Source of the DNA: Myxococcales bacterium
GTDB lineage: Bacteria > Myxococcota_A > Polyangia > Polyangiales > Polyangiaceae
Direction of reading: 5' to 3'
DNA length: 42,411 bases
NCBI GenBank assembly: GCA_016794345.1
Contig: JAEUKE010000116.1
Span: 1-42,411, forward strand
Part shown: positions 15,742 to 24,487 of the stretch, piece by piece
How positions within the stretch are numbered: position 1 is the first letter of the stretch
How the letters are laid out: every line of letters starts with the position of its first letter
Translations under genes and position numbers: made by a program
Notes under the pieces: model-generated
Told to the model about the DNA's origin: nothing
Database searches by the model: none
What the model saw: the letters and a program-made list of their open reading frames with translations, nothing else

Positions 15742-17814
15742 TCACCACACGGTGCAGCGATCTTTGGCCACCATCTTCGCGCCGGGTCGGCAGCTGAACG
15801 CCTCCGCGAACTCCGGGAGCATCGAGAGGGGGCCGTTCACGCGGTACTTGGGGTTCGCGTGCGGGTCGGTCTGGGCCATGAGGCGGGTCGTCTCGTCGCG
15901 CATCTTGGCGCACCAGATCTGCGCGGTGGACAGGAAGAACTGTTGGTCCTCCGAGTAGCCGTCGGCCACGACGGTCTCGGCCGCGTCGGCGCGGAGCGCT
16001 CGGTACGCCGCAAACGCCAGCTTGATGCCGCCCGCGTCGGCGATGTTCTCGCCGAGCGTCAGCTTCCCCTTCATGCGCACGCCGGGCATGACCTCGTAGC
16101 CCTCGTATTGTTTCTCGATGCAGGCGCCGCGCGCCTCGAACGTCTGCCGGCTGGAAGGGCTCCACCAGTTCGCGAGGTTGCCCTTGTCGTCGAACTGGGA
16201 GCCCTCGTCGTCGAAGCCGTGTGTGAGCTCGTGGCCGACGACCATGCCCATCGCGCCCAGGTTGACCACGGTGGAAGCCTTGGGGCTGTAAAACGGCGGC
16301 TGGAGGATGCCCGCCGGAAACACCATCTGGTTCTTCTGCGGGTCGTAGTAGGCGTTCACGGTGGGCGGGGTCATGTACCACTCGCCCCGATCGACCGGCT
16401 TGCCGACCTTCGCGAGCTGGTCCTTGATCTTGAACGCCTCGCCCGCGAGCGCGTTCTCCGCGTAGCTGGGCGTGACCGCGAAGTCGTAGGTCTTGTATTT
16501 GGCCGGGTACCCGATGAGGTAGGCCATCGCGTCGAGCTTCTTGTGTGCGGCGGCGCGCGTAGGCGCGTCCATCCACTCGAGGGTGTCGAGGCGCTTGCCC
16601 ATCGCCGCGGCGATCGCGTTCACGAACGATTCGGCGGCCGCCTTGCTCCCGCCACCGAACCGCTTCTCCACGAAGGGCTGCGCAAGGAGCTCGCCGAGCG
16701 CGCCGTCGGTCGCGTCGATGCAGCGCTTCCAACGATCGCGGTTCACCTTCTGCCCCGTCACCGCCTGCGTGAAGCTGAACGCCTCTTGCTCGAGCTTCTT
16801 GCCGAGGGTGGGCGCGGTGGCCCGGAGCACCTGCCACACGAGGTAGCTCTGCACGGCCGCGGGCTTCTCCTCCGCGAGGAGCTTGGCTGCGCCGCCGAAG
16901 TAGCTCGGGCTCGTCACGCTGATGTCGGCGATGTTGGCGAAGCCCAGCGCGGCGAAATACGCGGTCCAGTCGATCGACGGCGCCGCCGCTTCGAGCCCGG
17001 CGCGATCGACCTTGTTGTACATCTTGGCCGGGTCCCGCCGCTCCTCGCGGGACTTCGAGAGGCGCGCGAGCTCGGTCTCGATCTTCAAGACGTCGGCGGC
17101 GGCCTTCTTCGGCGAGCCCACGCCGCCGAGCTTGAGCATCCGCTCGACGTGCGCGACGTATTTCTCGCGGAGCGCCTTCTTGTCGGCCTCGTCCTTCAGG
17201 TAGTAGTCGCGATCGGGCATGCCCAGACCGTTCTGGTCCATCATGCCGATCATCTTCGTCGCGTCTTTGTAGTCCTGACCGGCGCTCACGTCGAAGGCGG
17301 CCCAGACGCCGTGTTTGTGGAGCGTGGCGAGCGCGAGCGTGAGGCTCTTCTTGTCCTTGGCGGAGCGCGCAGCCGACAGAAGCGGCTCGATCGGCTTGAG
17401 CCCGGCCTTCTCGATGGCCGGCTCATCCATACACGCCTTGTAGAACTTGCCGAGGCGGCCGGTCGCGCTCGCGTCGTCCGGCGACTTCGCCGCCCCTTCG
17501 AGGATGTCGCGGAGGTCCGCCTCGTTGCGCTGATCGATCTCGCTGAAGCTCCGCATCCAGCGAGACCGGTCATCGGGGATCTGCGTCGCCTTCTCCCAGC
17601 CACCGCAGGCAAAGGCGTAGAAGTCGTCGCAAGGGTCCACGGCCTTGTCGAGCGCCGCGAGGCTCAGACCCTGGTCGTCGAGCTTGCCCGCGACCTCCGT
17701 CTTCTTCGCCTCGCCCGGCGGGTCCGGGGGCGGCGGGGTCTTCGGGGGCGGCGCGTCGCAGGCGGGCGACGTGAGGAGGGAGAGGACCAGGGCCAGGGAG
17801 CGTCGGGGCGTCAC
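15742..17814 (-). CDS. M13 family metallopeptidase, putative lipoprotein
   Basis: This is a neprilysin/PepO-type zinc endopeptidase of 690 aa, predicted to be exported. The signal ends near SPAC (C19), followed by a Pro-rich spacer. Catalytic signs are complete: substrate-binding NAYYDP, zinc motif HELTH at 528-532, third ligand E589 in GENIAD with D593, and the C-terminal CxxW. The N-terminal ALDKAVDPCDDFYAFACGGW is typical of the family. The GTG start at 17814 overlaps the upstream stop (GTGA), so it is translationally coupled to the membrane protein at 17811-18536. Confidence 0.93.
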   Translation of the reverse strand: MTPRRSLALVLSLLTSPACDAPPPKTPPPPDPPGEAKKTEVAGKLDDQGLSLAALDKAVDPCDDFYAFACGGWEKATQIPDDRSRWMRSFSEIDQRNEADLRDILEGAAKSPDDASATGRLGKFYKACMDEPAIEKAGLKPIEPLLSAARSAKDKKSLTLALATLHKHGVWAAFDVSAGQDYKDATKMIGMMDQNGLGMPDRDYYLKDEADKKALREKYVAHVERMLKLGGVGSPKKAAADVLKIETELARLSKSREERRDPAKMYNKVDRAGLEAAAPSIDWTAYFAALGFANIADISVTSPSYFGGAAKLLAEEKPAAVQSYLVWQVLRATAPTLGKKLEQEAFSFTQAVTGQKVNRDRWKRCIDATDGALGELLAQPFVEKRFGGGSKAAAESFVNAIAAAMGKRLDTLEWMDAPTRAAAHKKLDAMAYLIGYPAKYKTYDFAVTPSYAENALAGEAFKIKDQLAKVGKPVDRGEWYMTPPTVNAYYDPQKNQMVFPAGILQPPFYSPKASTVVNLGAMGMVVGHELTHGFDDEGSQFDDKGNLANWWSPSSRQTFEARGACIEKQYEGYEVMPGVRMKGKLTLGENIADAGGIKLAFAAYRALRADAAETVVADGYSEDQQFFLSTAQIWCAKMRDETTRLMAQTDPHANPKYRVNGPLSMLPEFAEAFSCRPGAKMVAKDRCTVW

Positions 17815-18536
17815 GAGGCGGCAACAGTAGCGGATGCGGCGGCGGCGCGCTTCTGCGCACGACGCCCGAGGAGCCGCCGGATGCCACCGACGGCGAGCCC
17901 GCCCAAGACCGCGAGGAGGCCTGCCGCGCCGATCCCGGCGAGGACGGCCGCGTACGTGGGGAACGGCGGGCGCGAAGGGCAGTCCGGCAGCTGCGGGTGC
18001 TTGAACCTGCAAGCGATCGCCTGATCGACATCTTTCTTGATGGCGTCGCGAGCCTCGGACTTGTCGAGCGACTCGAGCGACCCGGAGACGAGGCGCCACA
18101 GGCCGAAGGCCTCGCGGTCGTGGGAAGGGTCCACCGGCACGTCGAGCACGAGCTTCCCGAGGGCGGCCGCCTGCTCGGCCTGGTCTTCGATGGCCCACGT
18201 CTTGACGAGCTTCTGGCTCGCGTCACCCGGGAGCCGCGACGCAGCGCAGCCGGCGGCGCGGCTCTGCGCGTCCGTCAGGTAGAACGTCTGACCGTCCGTC
18301 AGCGTGTAGGGCTCGCTCGGCGCGACGATGATGGGGCGCCGGAGGCGGCTGCCGTACGCGGCGAAGCAGATGTCGAGCTTCGGCGGGTCGCGCTCGTATT
18401 GCTCGTGGTAGCGGTAATAGATGAAGCCACCGGGCAAGCCCAGCACCGCGGCCACGACGAGGACCCAGCGCATCCACCGCTGGTAAACGCGGGGAAGCGG
18501 CGCGTCTTCGGGGGCGCTCGGTCGTTTCTCGGCCAT
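17811..18536 (-). CDS. Two-helix membrane protein of unknown function
   Basis: This is a 241-aa protein with one helix near residues 23-42 and another near 193-220. The region between is predicted extracytoplasmic and contains several cysteines. No family is recognised. The ATG at 18536 (MAEKRP) was preferred to an upstream start. Its stop overlaps the start of the M13 peptidase, so the two proteins are probably made together and may act together at the envelope. Confidence 0.65.
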   Translation of the reverse strand: MAEKRPSAPEDAPLPRVYQRWMRWVLVVAAVLGLPGGFIYYRYHEQYERDPPKLDICFAAYGSRLRRPIIVAPSEPYTLTDGQTFYLTDAQSRAAGCAASRLPGDASQKLVKTWAIEDQAEQAAALGKLVLDVPVDPSHDREAFGLWRLVSGSLESLDKSEARDAIKKDVDQAIACRFKHPQLPDCPSRPPFPTYAAVLAGIGAAGLLAVLGGLAVGGIRRLLGRRAQKRAAAASATVAAS

Positions 18537-18574
18537 GGCTGGCGGCGCAGCTAAGCGCGGTCGGCCCTCGGGCG

Positions 18575-19585
18575 TCAAGGCGGCGGGGGCCGAGACAGGC
18601 GAGACGCGGCCTCTTCCCAGACGCGAGCGGGCTCTTCGTGACCGGCAGCCCGTGTGAGCTGGGCCAGGAAGCGCGCGCAGGCGTTCTCACCGCTCTTGTC
18701 GGCGTGAGCCCGCGTCACCGCGAGCGCCTGGAGGGCAGCGAGCAGCGCATCTTCGTTGCGCGCGGCCGCCGCGAGCCCGACCGCGTAGGCGAGCAGCGCG
18801 CGCGCGCGCCGATCGTCGCGCTCTTCCTGCTCCACGGCGCGGCGGAGGATGCGCAGGCCCTCCTCCTTGGCGCCCCGCGTGAGCGCGAGCACGCCGGCGA
18901 GGCGCGCGGCGAGGTCGGGGTTCTCTCCGGTGAGCTTGAGCTGGCGCAGCGCGAAGTCGAGCGACTGCGTGTCTCCGCGGACGAGCGCCTCGCGGGCGAT
19001 GTCCGCCATGTGCATCGAGCCCGTCGGGTGACGCTGGAGCTCGTCCGCCTCCGAGGAGCTCGTGAACGTGTCTTCGTACAGGGTCATCGACTCACGGACG
19101 AACGGATGGGCGACGTCCAGAGACAACACCGCGCGCTTGCGGCCGCCGAGCTCGATCGCCTCCCCTACGTGTTTGGCCGAGACGGAGCCGTCTTTCGCGC
19201 CCTCGAGCTCGCCGTCGAGCAGGACCTCCCCGCCGCGCGCACGCGCGGCCAGCTTGGCGGCGCACTCGAGCGCCTCGCCCCACGAGAGCGAGACGAACCG
19301 GCCGGCCTCGAACAGGGGCGAGAGCTCCCCGCAGCCGACGCCGCCGGCGAGCTCACCCGACGCGTGCCGGATGGCGCGCGCGGCAAAGTGGACAGCTTCG
19401 TCATGATCCGCGCTGGCGAAGGCGACGGCGAGCTCACCCGACGCGAAGGCGCAGAGCAGCGCGCCGAGCGCCTCCGCCTGCTGCGCGGCGCGCACCGCTG
19501 CCTTCAGGCCCTGGCCCGAGCTTCCGTGCTCGGCGCTCCCGAGCTCCGTCCCCCACCGGAAGCAGACGACGATGGCGGTGCTCAA
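18575..19585 (-). CDS. Cyclase-like domain with TPR-like tail, metal ligands missing
   Basis: Residues 1-135 follow the layout of class III nucleotide cyclase domains: a first strand (AIVVCFRW), GALLCAFASGELAVAF in place of the GDG hairpin, AVHFAARAI, GVGCGEL in place of GIHTGE, and ECAAKLAARARGGEVLLD. However, the first metal Asp is replaced by W11 and the second by S49, so catalysis is unlikely. Residues 190-330 form TPR-like helices. The start is a TTG at 19585 that directly abuts the pspA stop, with GGGAG four bases before it. Assignment to the cyclase fold is by pattern only. A sensory or scaffold role is inferred. Confidence 0.6.
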   Translation of the reverse strand: MSTAIVVCFRWGTELGSAEHGSSGQGLKAAVRAAQQAEALGALLCAFASGELAVAFASADHDEAVHFAARAIRHASGELAGGVGCGELSPLFEAGRFVSLSWGEALECAAKLAARARGGEVLLDGELEGAKDGSVSAKHVGEAIELGGRKRAVLSLDVAHPFVRESMTLYEDTFTSSSEADELQRHPTGSMHMADIAREALVRGDTQSLDFALRQLKLTGENPDLAARLAGVLALTRGAKEEGLRILRRAVEQEERDDRRARALLAYAVGLAAAARNEDALLAALQALAVTRAHADKSGENACARFLAQLTRAAGHEEPARVWEEAASRLSRPPPP

Positions 19586-20308
19586 TCAGCTCCCGATCCG
19601 GATCTTCTTCTTCAGCTTGGCGATCTCGTCGTCGATCTCGGGCGAGCCGGAGCCGGCCGCGGTGCTGCCGCCGCCCCCTTTGCCTTCGAGCTGACGGAAC
19701 TTCGCTTCGAGATCCATCTCGTTCATGCCGCCGCCGATCGCGTCCTCCACCTCGCGGTGCGCCGCGACCTCTTGTGCGTGGTGCTCGATCTTGTCTTCCA
19801 TGCGGCGGAACTCGTCGAAGGCGGAGCCGCCGGGCTTGGCGCCGAGGCCCTCCGCGCCGCCGCCCGCGCGCGCTTGTTTGAGCTGGGTGGCGAGCGTGCC
19901 CTTGCGGACCTCGTATTCCTTCTGCTTCGCCTCCATGCGCTCGAGCTCGGACTTCATGTTGAGGACGGCCGCGCGCTGCTCCGCTCGGAGGGCTTCGGCG
20001 CGGTCCCGTTCGCCGACAACGCGTTTCTTCTGGAGCAGCGCCTCGCGCGCGAGCTTCTCGTCGTCCGCCCGGAGGGCCAGCTCGGCTCGGCGGTCCCACT
20101 TCTCCACCTCGACGTCGAGGTCCTCCACCTTCTTGCGCAACACTTTCTCGGCCGCGATGCCGTCGACCAGCTCCTTCCGGGCTCCCTTGATCTGGTCCTT
20201 CATCTCGTCGACCAACAGATCGACGGACTTCTGCGGGTCTTCCGCCTTGTCGAGGAGCGCGTTGACGTTGCTGGAGATGACTTTCCCCATGCGGTCGAAG
20301 ATGCCCAT
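19586..20308 (-). CDS. pspA: PspA/IM30 family membrane-stress protein
   Basis: This is a peripheral membrane protein of the PspA/Vipp1 family that supports membranes under proton-leak or envelope stress. The N-terminal GIFDRMGKVISSNVNALLDK followed by DPQKSVDLLVDEMKDQI is characteristic. Most of the 240 residues form a long coiled coil (about 25-175). The Gly-rich linker near 205-220 and the IDDEIAKLKKKIRIG tail are common variants. The ATG at 20308 has no clear ribosome site. No pspB, pspC or pspF genes accompany it. Confidence 0.88.
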   Translation of the reverse strand: MGIFDRMGKVISSNVNALLDKAEDPQKSVDLLVDEMKDQIKGARKELVDGIAAEKVLRKKVEDLDVEVEKWDRRAELALRADDEKLAREALLQKKRVVGERDRAEALRAEQRAAVLNMKSELERMEAKQKEYEVRKGTLATQLKQARAGGGAEGLGAKPGGSAFDEFRRMEDKIEHHAQEVAAHREVEDAIGGGMNEMDLEAKFRQLEGKGGGGSTAAGSGSPEIDDEIAKLKKKIRIGS

Positions 20309-20325
20309 GAGCGAAGTCTGCGCGT

Positions 20326-22134
20326 TCAGGTGGGGTCTGTAAAGACGGCGGCACGCAAGGCCTCGCGCGCCAGGGCGAGACGAGCCGCGGGCACCAGCTT
20401 GGGTGCGCACGCGAGGAGGCCGCCCGGGTGGAGCGAGACGCGGCGTGTGGCCTGATCCAGGGTCTGCGCCTCGGCGAAGACCACGGCAGGACCACCCGGG
20501 TCGGCCGGCCCTGGGCGCCAGAGCGGTGGCGCGTCCGAGCCGAGGAGCAAGACGGAGCGGCCCGTGAGGCGAGACGCCTCCGCGGCGGCGAGGGTGACGG
20601 CGTCGCGCGTGAGCCCGGCGAGGAACGATGGGCGCCGCGCGGGGTCCACGTCGACGTGGAGGCGCTTGTCCGGTCCTGCGGCCTCGATGAGCCTCGCGAG
20701 CGCGCGGGCGAGCGACTCGGGCCTGGGATCGCGATCGGCGGAGAGGCAAACGGCCTCGGGGACGAGCACGAGCAGCCCGTCGGCGCCGAGCTCGATCGCG
20801 CTCGTGACGTCGTGCTCGTGTGCGACCGTCGCGAGCACCGGCGCGCGGCGGTGGTCGCTCGTCCAGGCGAGGATCTTCGAGGCGCCTTCGGGCATCTCGC
20901 AGCGACGCCTGCACGCTCCTCGAACGATCAGGCCCGTCCCGCCGTCGATCGCGACGCGATCGCCCTCCTCGATGCGCATGCCCGTCGCGGCCACCGCGGC
21001 GCCGCCGGCCAGGGTGAGCGCTGGCCCGCTCGCGACGCAGGGCTTCGCCAGGGCGCGCGCCATGATCGCCGCCTCGCCGGTGATTCCCCCGCGCACAGTG
21101 ACGACACCTTGCGAGACGCCGAGCGCGCCCGAGTCCTCGGGGACGAGCTCCTCGACGAAGAGGACGGGCGAGAGGTTCGCCCGATCCAGATCGACGGCGC
21201 GGCTCGTGGCAAGGCAAGCGTGACCGATGGCGATCCCTCCGCCGGCCGCGACACCCCGGCCGACGATCTGACCTTCCTCGGGCTCGAGGCGGAGCTCGAT
21301 GGCGCCCGTCAGATCGTTGGGGGCGACGAGCGTGAGCGCCTCGGCCTTCTGCAAGACGCCGCGATCGACGAGATCCGCGGCGAGCACGACCGCGGCTCGC
21401 CCGGCATGCGCGAGCGGCGTGATCGCGACGATCTCCACCCCACGCTCGCTCACCTGAAAGGCTATCCGCGCGGGTCTTCGGAGCTCCGCCTCCACCGTGG
21501 ACGCCAGCGAGGTGAGCCGTTCGCGCGCCGCCGGAGCGAGCTCGCCGAGCTCGGTCAGCGGAACGAGCGGTCCCATCGGCTCGAGCAGCGCGCGGACGGA
21601 TGGCTTGATCTGCCCCCGCGCCGGACCGAGCCCGCTGCGCAGATCGCGGGTGAGCAAGAGCCCATTTTTCGCGGCGGGGTCCAGCGTCTGACGCACGAGT
21701 ATGGCGCTCGGATTGCGCGCGAACGCGCGCGCGATCAGGAACGCCAGCCGATCGGGGACAGGCGGCAGGGGACCGCCGAGCTGCGCTGCGGCGAGCCTCC
21801 CGAGCACGGCCTCCACCTCGTCGGCGGTCGCCTCGCGCGAGAGCAGGGTCGCGAACCGCGTGGGCGAGGTCCCGAGCGCGGCCTCCGCGAAGAGCGCGCC
21901 GACCTCCCGCGTGACCTGCGGGCTCTGCGCGGTCTCGGCGAGCACGGCGGCGAAGAAGGGCTTCTCCGTCGGCGCCGCGCTCCGGACGACATCCATCGCG
22001 CCCGGCGTGGGCGCCGGCGTCTCGCCAGCCCGGACCAATCGCGTCGGCACGACCGCGGCGGCTCCGAGCCTGCCGAACAGAGCGAGCTCGGACGATTCAC
22101 TCCTCGCGAGCTCCGCCAGGGCCTCGTCGTCCAC
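20326..22134 (-). CDS. Pyruvate phosphate dikinase-like protein without the catalytic histidine
   Basis: This is a 602-aa protein whose C-terminal two thirds follow pyruvate phosphate dikinase. The end of the ATP-grasp part (about 130-285; ILVRQT, IAFQVSERGVEIVAITPLAH) is followed by a swivelling domain, and a TIM-barrel-like region begins near 420 (GADGLLVLV). In the swivelling domain the phospho-histidine motif GGxTSHAA reads GGITGEAA (349-356), so E354 replaces His. The N-terminal ATP-binding core is missing. It is almost certainly inactive as a phosphotransferase. It starts with GTG at 22134 and is followed 17 nt later by pspA. A regulatory or scaffolding role is inferred. Confidence 0.7.
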   Translation of the reverse strand: MDDEALAELARSESSELALFGRLGAAAVVPTRLVRAGETPAPTPGAMDVVRSAAPTEKPFFAAVLAETAQSPQVTREVGALFAEAALGTSPTRFATLLSREATADEVEAVLGRLAAAQLGGPLPPVPDRLAFLIARAFARNPSAILVRQTLDPAAKNGLLLTRDLRSGLGPARGQIKPSVRALLEPMGPLVPLTELGELAPAARERLTSLASTVEAELRRPARIAFQVSERGVEIVAITPLAHAGRAAVVLAADLVDRGVLQKAEALTLVAPNDLTGAIELRLEPEEGQIVGRGVAAGGGIAIGHACLATSRAVDLDRANLSPVLFVEELVPEDSGALGVSQGVVTVRGGITGEAAIMARALAKPCVASGPALTLAGGAAVAATGMRIEEGDRVAIDGGTGLIVRGACRRRCEMPEGASKILAWTSDHRRAPVLATVAHEHDVTSAIELGADGLLVLVPEAVCLSADRDPRPESLARALARLIEAAGPDKRLHVDVDPARRPSFLAGLTRDAVTLAAAEASRLTGRSVLLLGSDAPPLWRPGPADPGGPAVVFAEAQTLDQATRRVSLHPGGLLACAPKLVPAARLALAREALRAAVFTDPT

Positions 22135-22160
22135 CGCGCGAGTCTACTTCAAGTGCGCGC

Positions 22161-22175
22161 GGCCGGCGGCCGGCC
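22161..22175 (-). terminator. Weak hairpin after the 22176 lipoprotein gene
   Basis: GGCCGG-CGG-CCGGCC sits directly after the stop codon of the lipoprotein gene and 27 nt before the GTG of the PPDK-like gene. It has no U-tract, so it may attenuate rather than end transcription. Confidence 0.3.
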
Positions 22176-22772
22176 TCACTTCACGCGGCACAGCTCTTTG
22201 CCGGTGACCTTCCCGTAGACAACTTTTTTGTTCCGAGGGCGGACGTACACGTGCCCGCCCGGCTCGAGCGGGTGGATGATCGCGCCGCTCGCGATGGGCC
22301 GGTCGACGGGGAGGTCCTCGATCTCCACGAAGACGTCTTTTCCGCGCCTGTCGATGGCCGAGATGCTGGCTCGACGATCCGCGGGGTTTGCCGGCCCGCC
22401 CGGGCACTCGGGGACCACCGCCGTGATCGCGAGCGCGACGTAGCTCGGGTTGACCTCGGGGCGGGGTCCCCTCCACACGAACGAGCCGTCGTCGGGGCTC
22501 CCCACCGACACGCCGAGGCAGGCGCAGCTCGAGTCGGGCTTGCGCTCGGGGTTCAGGCCGAGATCGTGGCGAACGCCGACCCAGCCCGCGAGGCTCGAGT
22601 GCCCGAGCGACCGTGACCCGCTCATGTCGATCTCGCCGCTCTGGTCGGTGCCCAGGCTGTGGAAGCCCTTGCGCGTCTCCCAGGCCGTGTTGTCGGGCTT
22701 GCCGGTGCTGCCGCCGCAGCCCGCCACGACGAGCGAGGTGCCGAGGAGTGCGACGATGGAGACGGTCCGCAT
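22176..22772 (-). CDS. Putative lipoprotein of unknown function
   Basis: This is a 198-aa lipoprotein with lipobox VAGC at C19. The mature part is a compact, Gly/Pro-rich, beta-type sequence with a cysteine pair CAC, and it contains a strand-rich end (GGHVYVRPRNKKVVYGKV). No family is recognised. The ATG at 22772 was preferred over an upstream ATG because it puts the signal peptide at the N-terminus. It lies between the P460-like gene and the PPDK-like gene. Confidence 0.65.
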   Translation of the reverse strand: MRTVSIVALLGTSLVVAGCGGSTGKPDNTAWETRKGFHSLGTDQSGEIDMSGSRSLGHSSLAGWVGVRHDLGLNPERKPDSSCACLGVSVGSPDDGSFVWRGPRPEVNPSYVALAITAVVPECPGGPANPADRRASISAIDRRGKDVFVEIEDLPVDRPIASGAIIHPLEPGGHVYVRPRNKKVVYGKVTGKELCRVK

Positions 22773-22837
22773 CGACCGAAGGATCGCAAGCCGCAGCCCG
22801 GCCGGCAACTTTCCACCGGGCGCCTCGGCTCGGCGGG

Positions 22838-23293
22838 TCATGGAAGCGGGAAAGCGCGGACGAAATCCGAGCCGGACTCGTGGCAATCCGTGCAGATGGA
22901 GGGTGCCCCCGAATAGAGCGCGGTCCCGTCCGCGTCGTACTCGGCCCAGTACCAGCCAGCGTCGCGCTTCTCCATGACCGCGACGAGCTCAAGCTCCCCG
23001 TCGTCCGTGTACCCGTCCTTCACGACGATCGAGCCCACGGGCCACTCGGCGAGGCCCGGGCCCGAGGCGAGGGCCGTCGAGACCACGTCGTTCACGAAGA
23101 TCTCGACGGCGTCGCTGTGTGGGGCCGAGCTCGCCCGGCGAGCTTCGTAGCCCGGCGCGCGCGCCCACGAGCGGTAGCCGTCGGCCTGGACCTGCTCCAG
23201 CAAGCTCTCCGCGCCCTCCGGATCGTCGTTTTGCCGGCAGGAGAGGAGGGCGAAGACCAAGGCGAACGAGCTGGCGCGGAGCACGTCGAGCAT
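22838..23293 (-). CDS. Cytochrome P460-like haem lipoprotein
   Basis: This is an exported 151-aa protein with a signal ending in FALLSC (C19). The middle region has the P460 pattern: H59 followed by VEIFVND, EWPVGSIVVKDG and AVMEKRDAGWYWAEY. The haem c site CTDCH is at 134-138. In the family the haem is covalently attached, and members oxidise or detoxify nitrogen compounds or act as electron carriers. No haem-handling genes are near, so its substrate is open. Confidence 0.75.
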   Translation of the reverse strand: MLDVLRASSFALVFALLSCRQNDDPEGAESLLEQVQADGYRSWARAPGYEARRASSAPHSDAVEIFVNDVVSTALASGPGLAEWPVGSIVVKDGYTDDGELELVAVMEKRDAGWYWAEYDADGTALYSGAPSICTDCHESGSDFVRAFPLP

Positions 23294-23326
23294 ACGGGCT
23301 CGACGACCAGCGGTTTCGCTCTTCGT

Positions 23327-24487
23327 TCAGTCCGCGGGGTGCTCGAACGCCGGCTCGGCCCCGAACCCGTTCTGCAGGGCCTCGCGGTAGTTGGCGAGCG
23401 CCCGGCTGAACTCGCTCACACGCGTCGGGAAGCTGTTCGGGTCGACCGTGGACGCAGGGCTGAAGAGCGACAAGTAGACGATGTCTTCGAACACGCTGAG
23501 CCGGAACGGGCCCGAGGCTTCGTCGTTCAGCGTGAGGAGGTGCCGGTAGACGTTTTCTGCGCCTTCGGTCGGGACGAGGACGATGGGCGCTCGCATCACG
23601 AGGTGGTCACCCGCTTCGTCGGTGGTCAAATCGACCTGCGTTCGGTCGTCCTGGCCTTCGAGGGTCGGGCTGAACCGCCACGTCCTCCGGCCGACCCGCG
23701 CGCGGTTGGCCGGGATGCCCATCGACGCGAGCGCTGCCTTCACGGCGAAGAGCCCCTTCAGCGGCGGGACCGTCGACTGGGTCGGGTGCTCGCGCATGTG
23801 TCGGTGCGGCAGGAGCGCCCCGCACTCCAGGCAACGGTCCATGTCGGGCTCGAAGATGGTGTCACAGCGGGCGCAGCCGTACTCCGGCACGAGCTCCAGG
23901 ATCTCCTCCGGCGCGCCGTCGGCGCTCGTGAGGCCGCCCTCGAACGCCGCGTTGGGCAGGACGAGGCCGTCGACCCATCGGAACGCGCTCCGGTCGCCGT
24001 GGCTCCGCGCGCGGCGGGGGCGGACGAGCAGGCCGAGCGCGCGGCCCAGCGCGTCGAGCAGCGGCGCGCCGCGCAGCTCCTCTTCCAGCGTGCCGCCCAC
24101 GAGCAGATGGGGAAAGCCCTCGAGCACCCGGGACGTCGAGACGATGTGTGTCTCGACGAGGTGCGGCTCCGTTCCGACCCGGCCGAGGAGGAACGCGGGC
24201 TCGCCGAGCTGCGGCTCCGGCGCCGGATCGATCGGAGGGAGGCCGACGGCCTCGACCGGCATGAGGAGCGCCACGTCGAGCGCGACGTTCGCGCGGACCA
24301 CCTGCGCGGCGACCGACGAGCCGTCGTCCAGCACGAGCTGCACATCCCGTTCGTAGCCGACGACGTCCAGGCTGGTGACGACGAGCCCGTTCGGCAAGGC
24401 GCAGTAGCCCGAGCCGCGCCCCGTCGGCGACACGACGCCGACCACGCTCCGTCGAAGCTCTGCGGCGATGGGGGCAAACGAGCTCAT
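23327..24487 (-). CDS. Trypsin-like pseudoprotease fused to zinc ribbon and YbjN-like domain
   Basis: This is a 386-aa cytoplasmic protein with no signal sequence. Residues 12-155 match the S1C (HtrA-like) fold: GSGYCALPNGLVVTS and DVALL. The catalytic His of TNxHVV is replaced by D41, and the SGGP site reads RGAP, so R139 sits where Ser belongs. Only the Asp (D71) survives. A zinc ribbon follows (C205, C208, C219, C222). The C-terminus (about 250-345) looks like a YbjN/secretion-chaperone fold. The ATG overlaps the upstream stop (ATGA). It is unlikely to be a protease; it probably binds a peptide or partner. Confidence 0.7.
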   Translation of the reverse strand: MSSFAPIAAELRRSVVGVVSPTGRGSGYCALPNGLVVTSLDVVGYERDVQLVLDDGSSVAAQVVRANVALDVALLMPVEAVGLPPIDPAPEPQLGEPAFLLGRVGTEPHLVETHIVSTSRVLEGFPHLLVGGTLEEELRGAPLLDALGRALGLLVRPRRARSHGDRSAFRWVDGLVLPNAAFEGGLTSADGAPEEILELVPEYGCARCDTIFEPDMDRCLECGALLPHRHMREHPTQSTVPPLKGLFAVKAALASMGIPANRARVGRRTWRFSPTLEGQDDRTQVDLTTDEAGDHLVMRAPIVLVPTEGAENVYRHLLTLNDEASGPFRLSVFEDIVYLSLFSPASTVDPNSFPTRVSEFSRALANYREALQNGFGAEPAFEHPAD

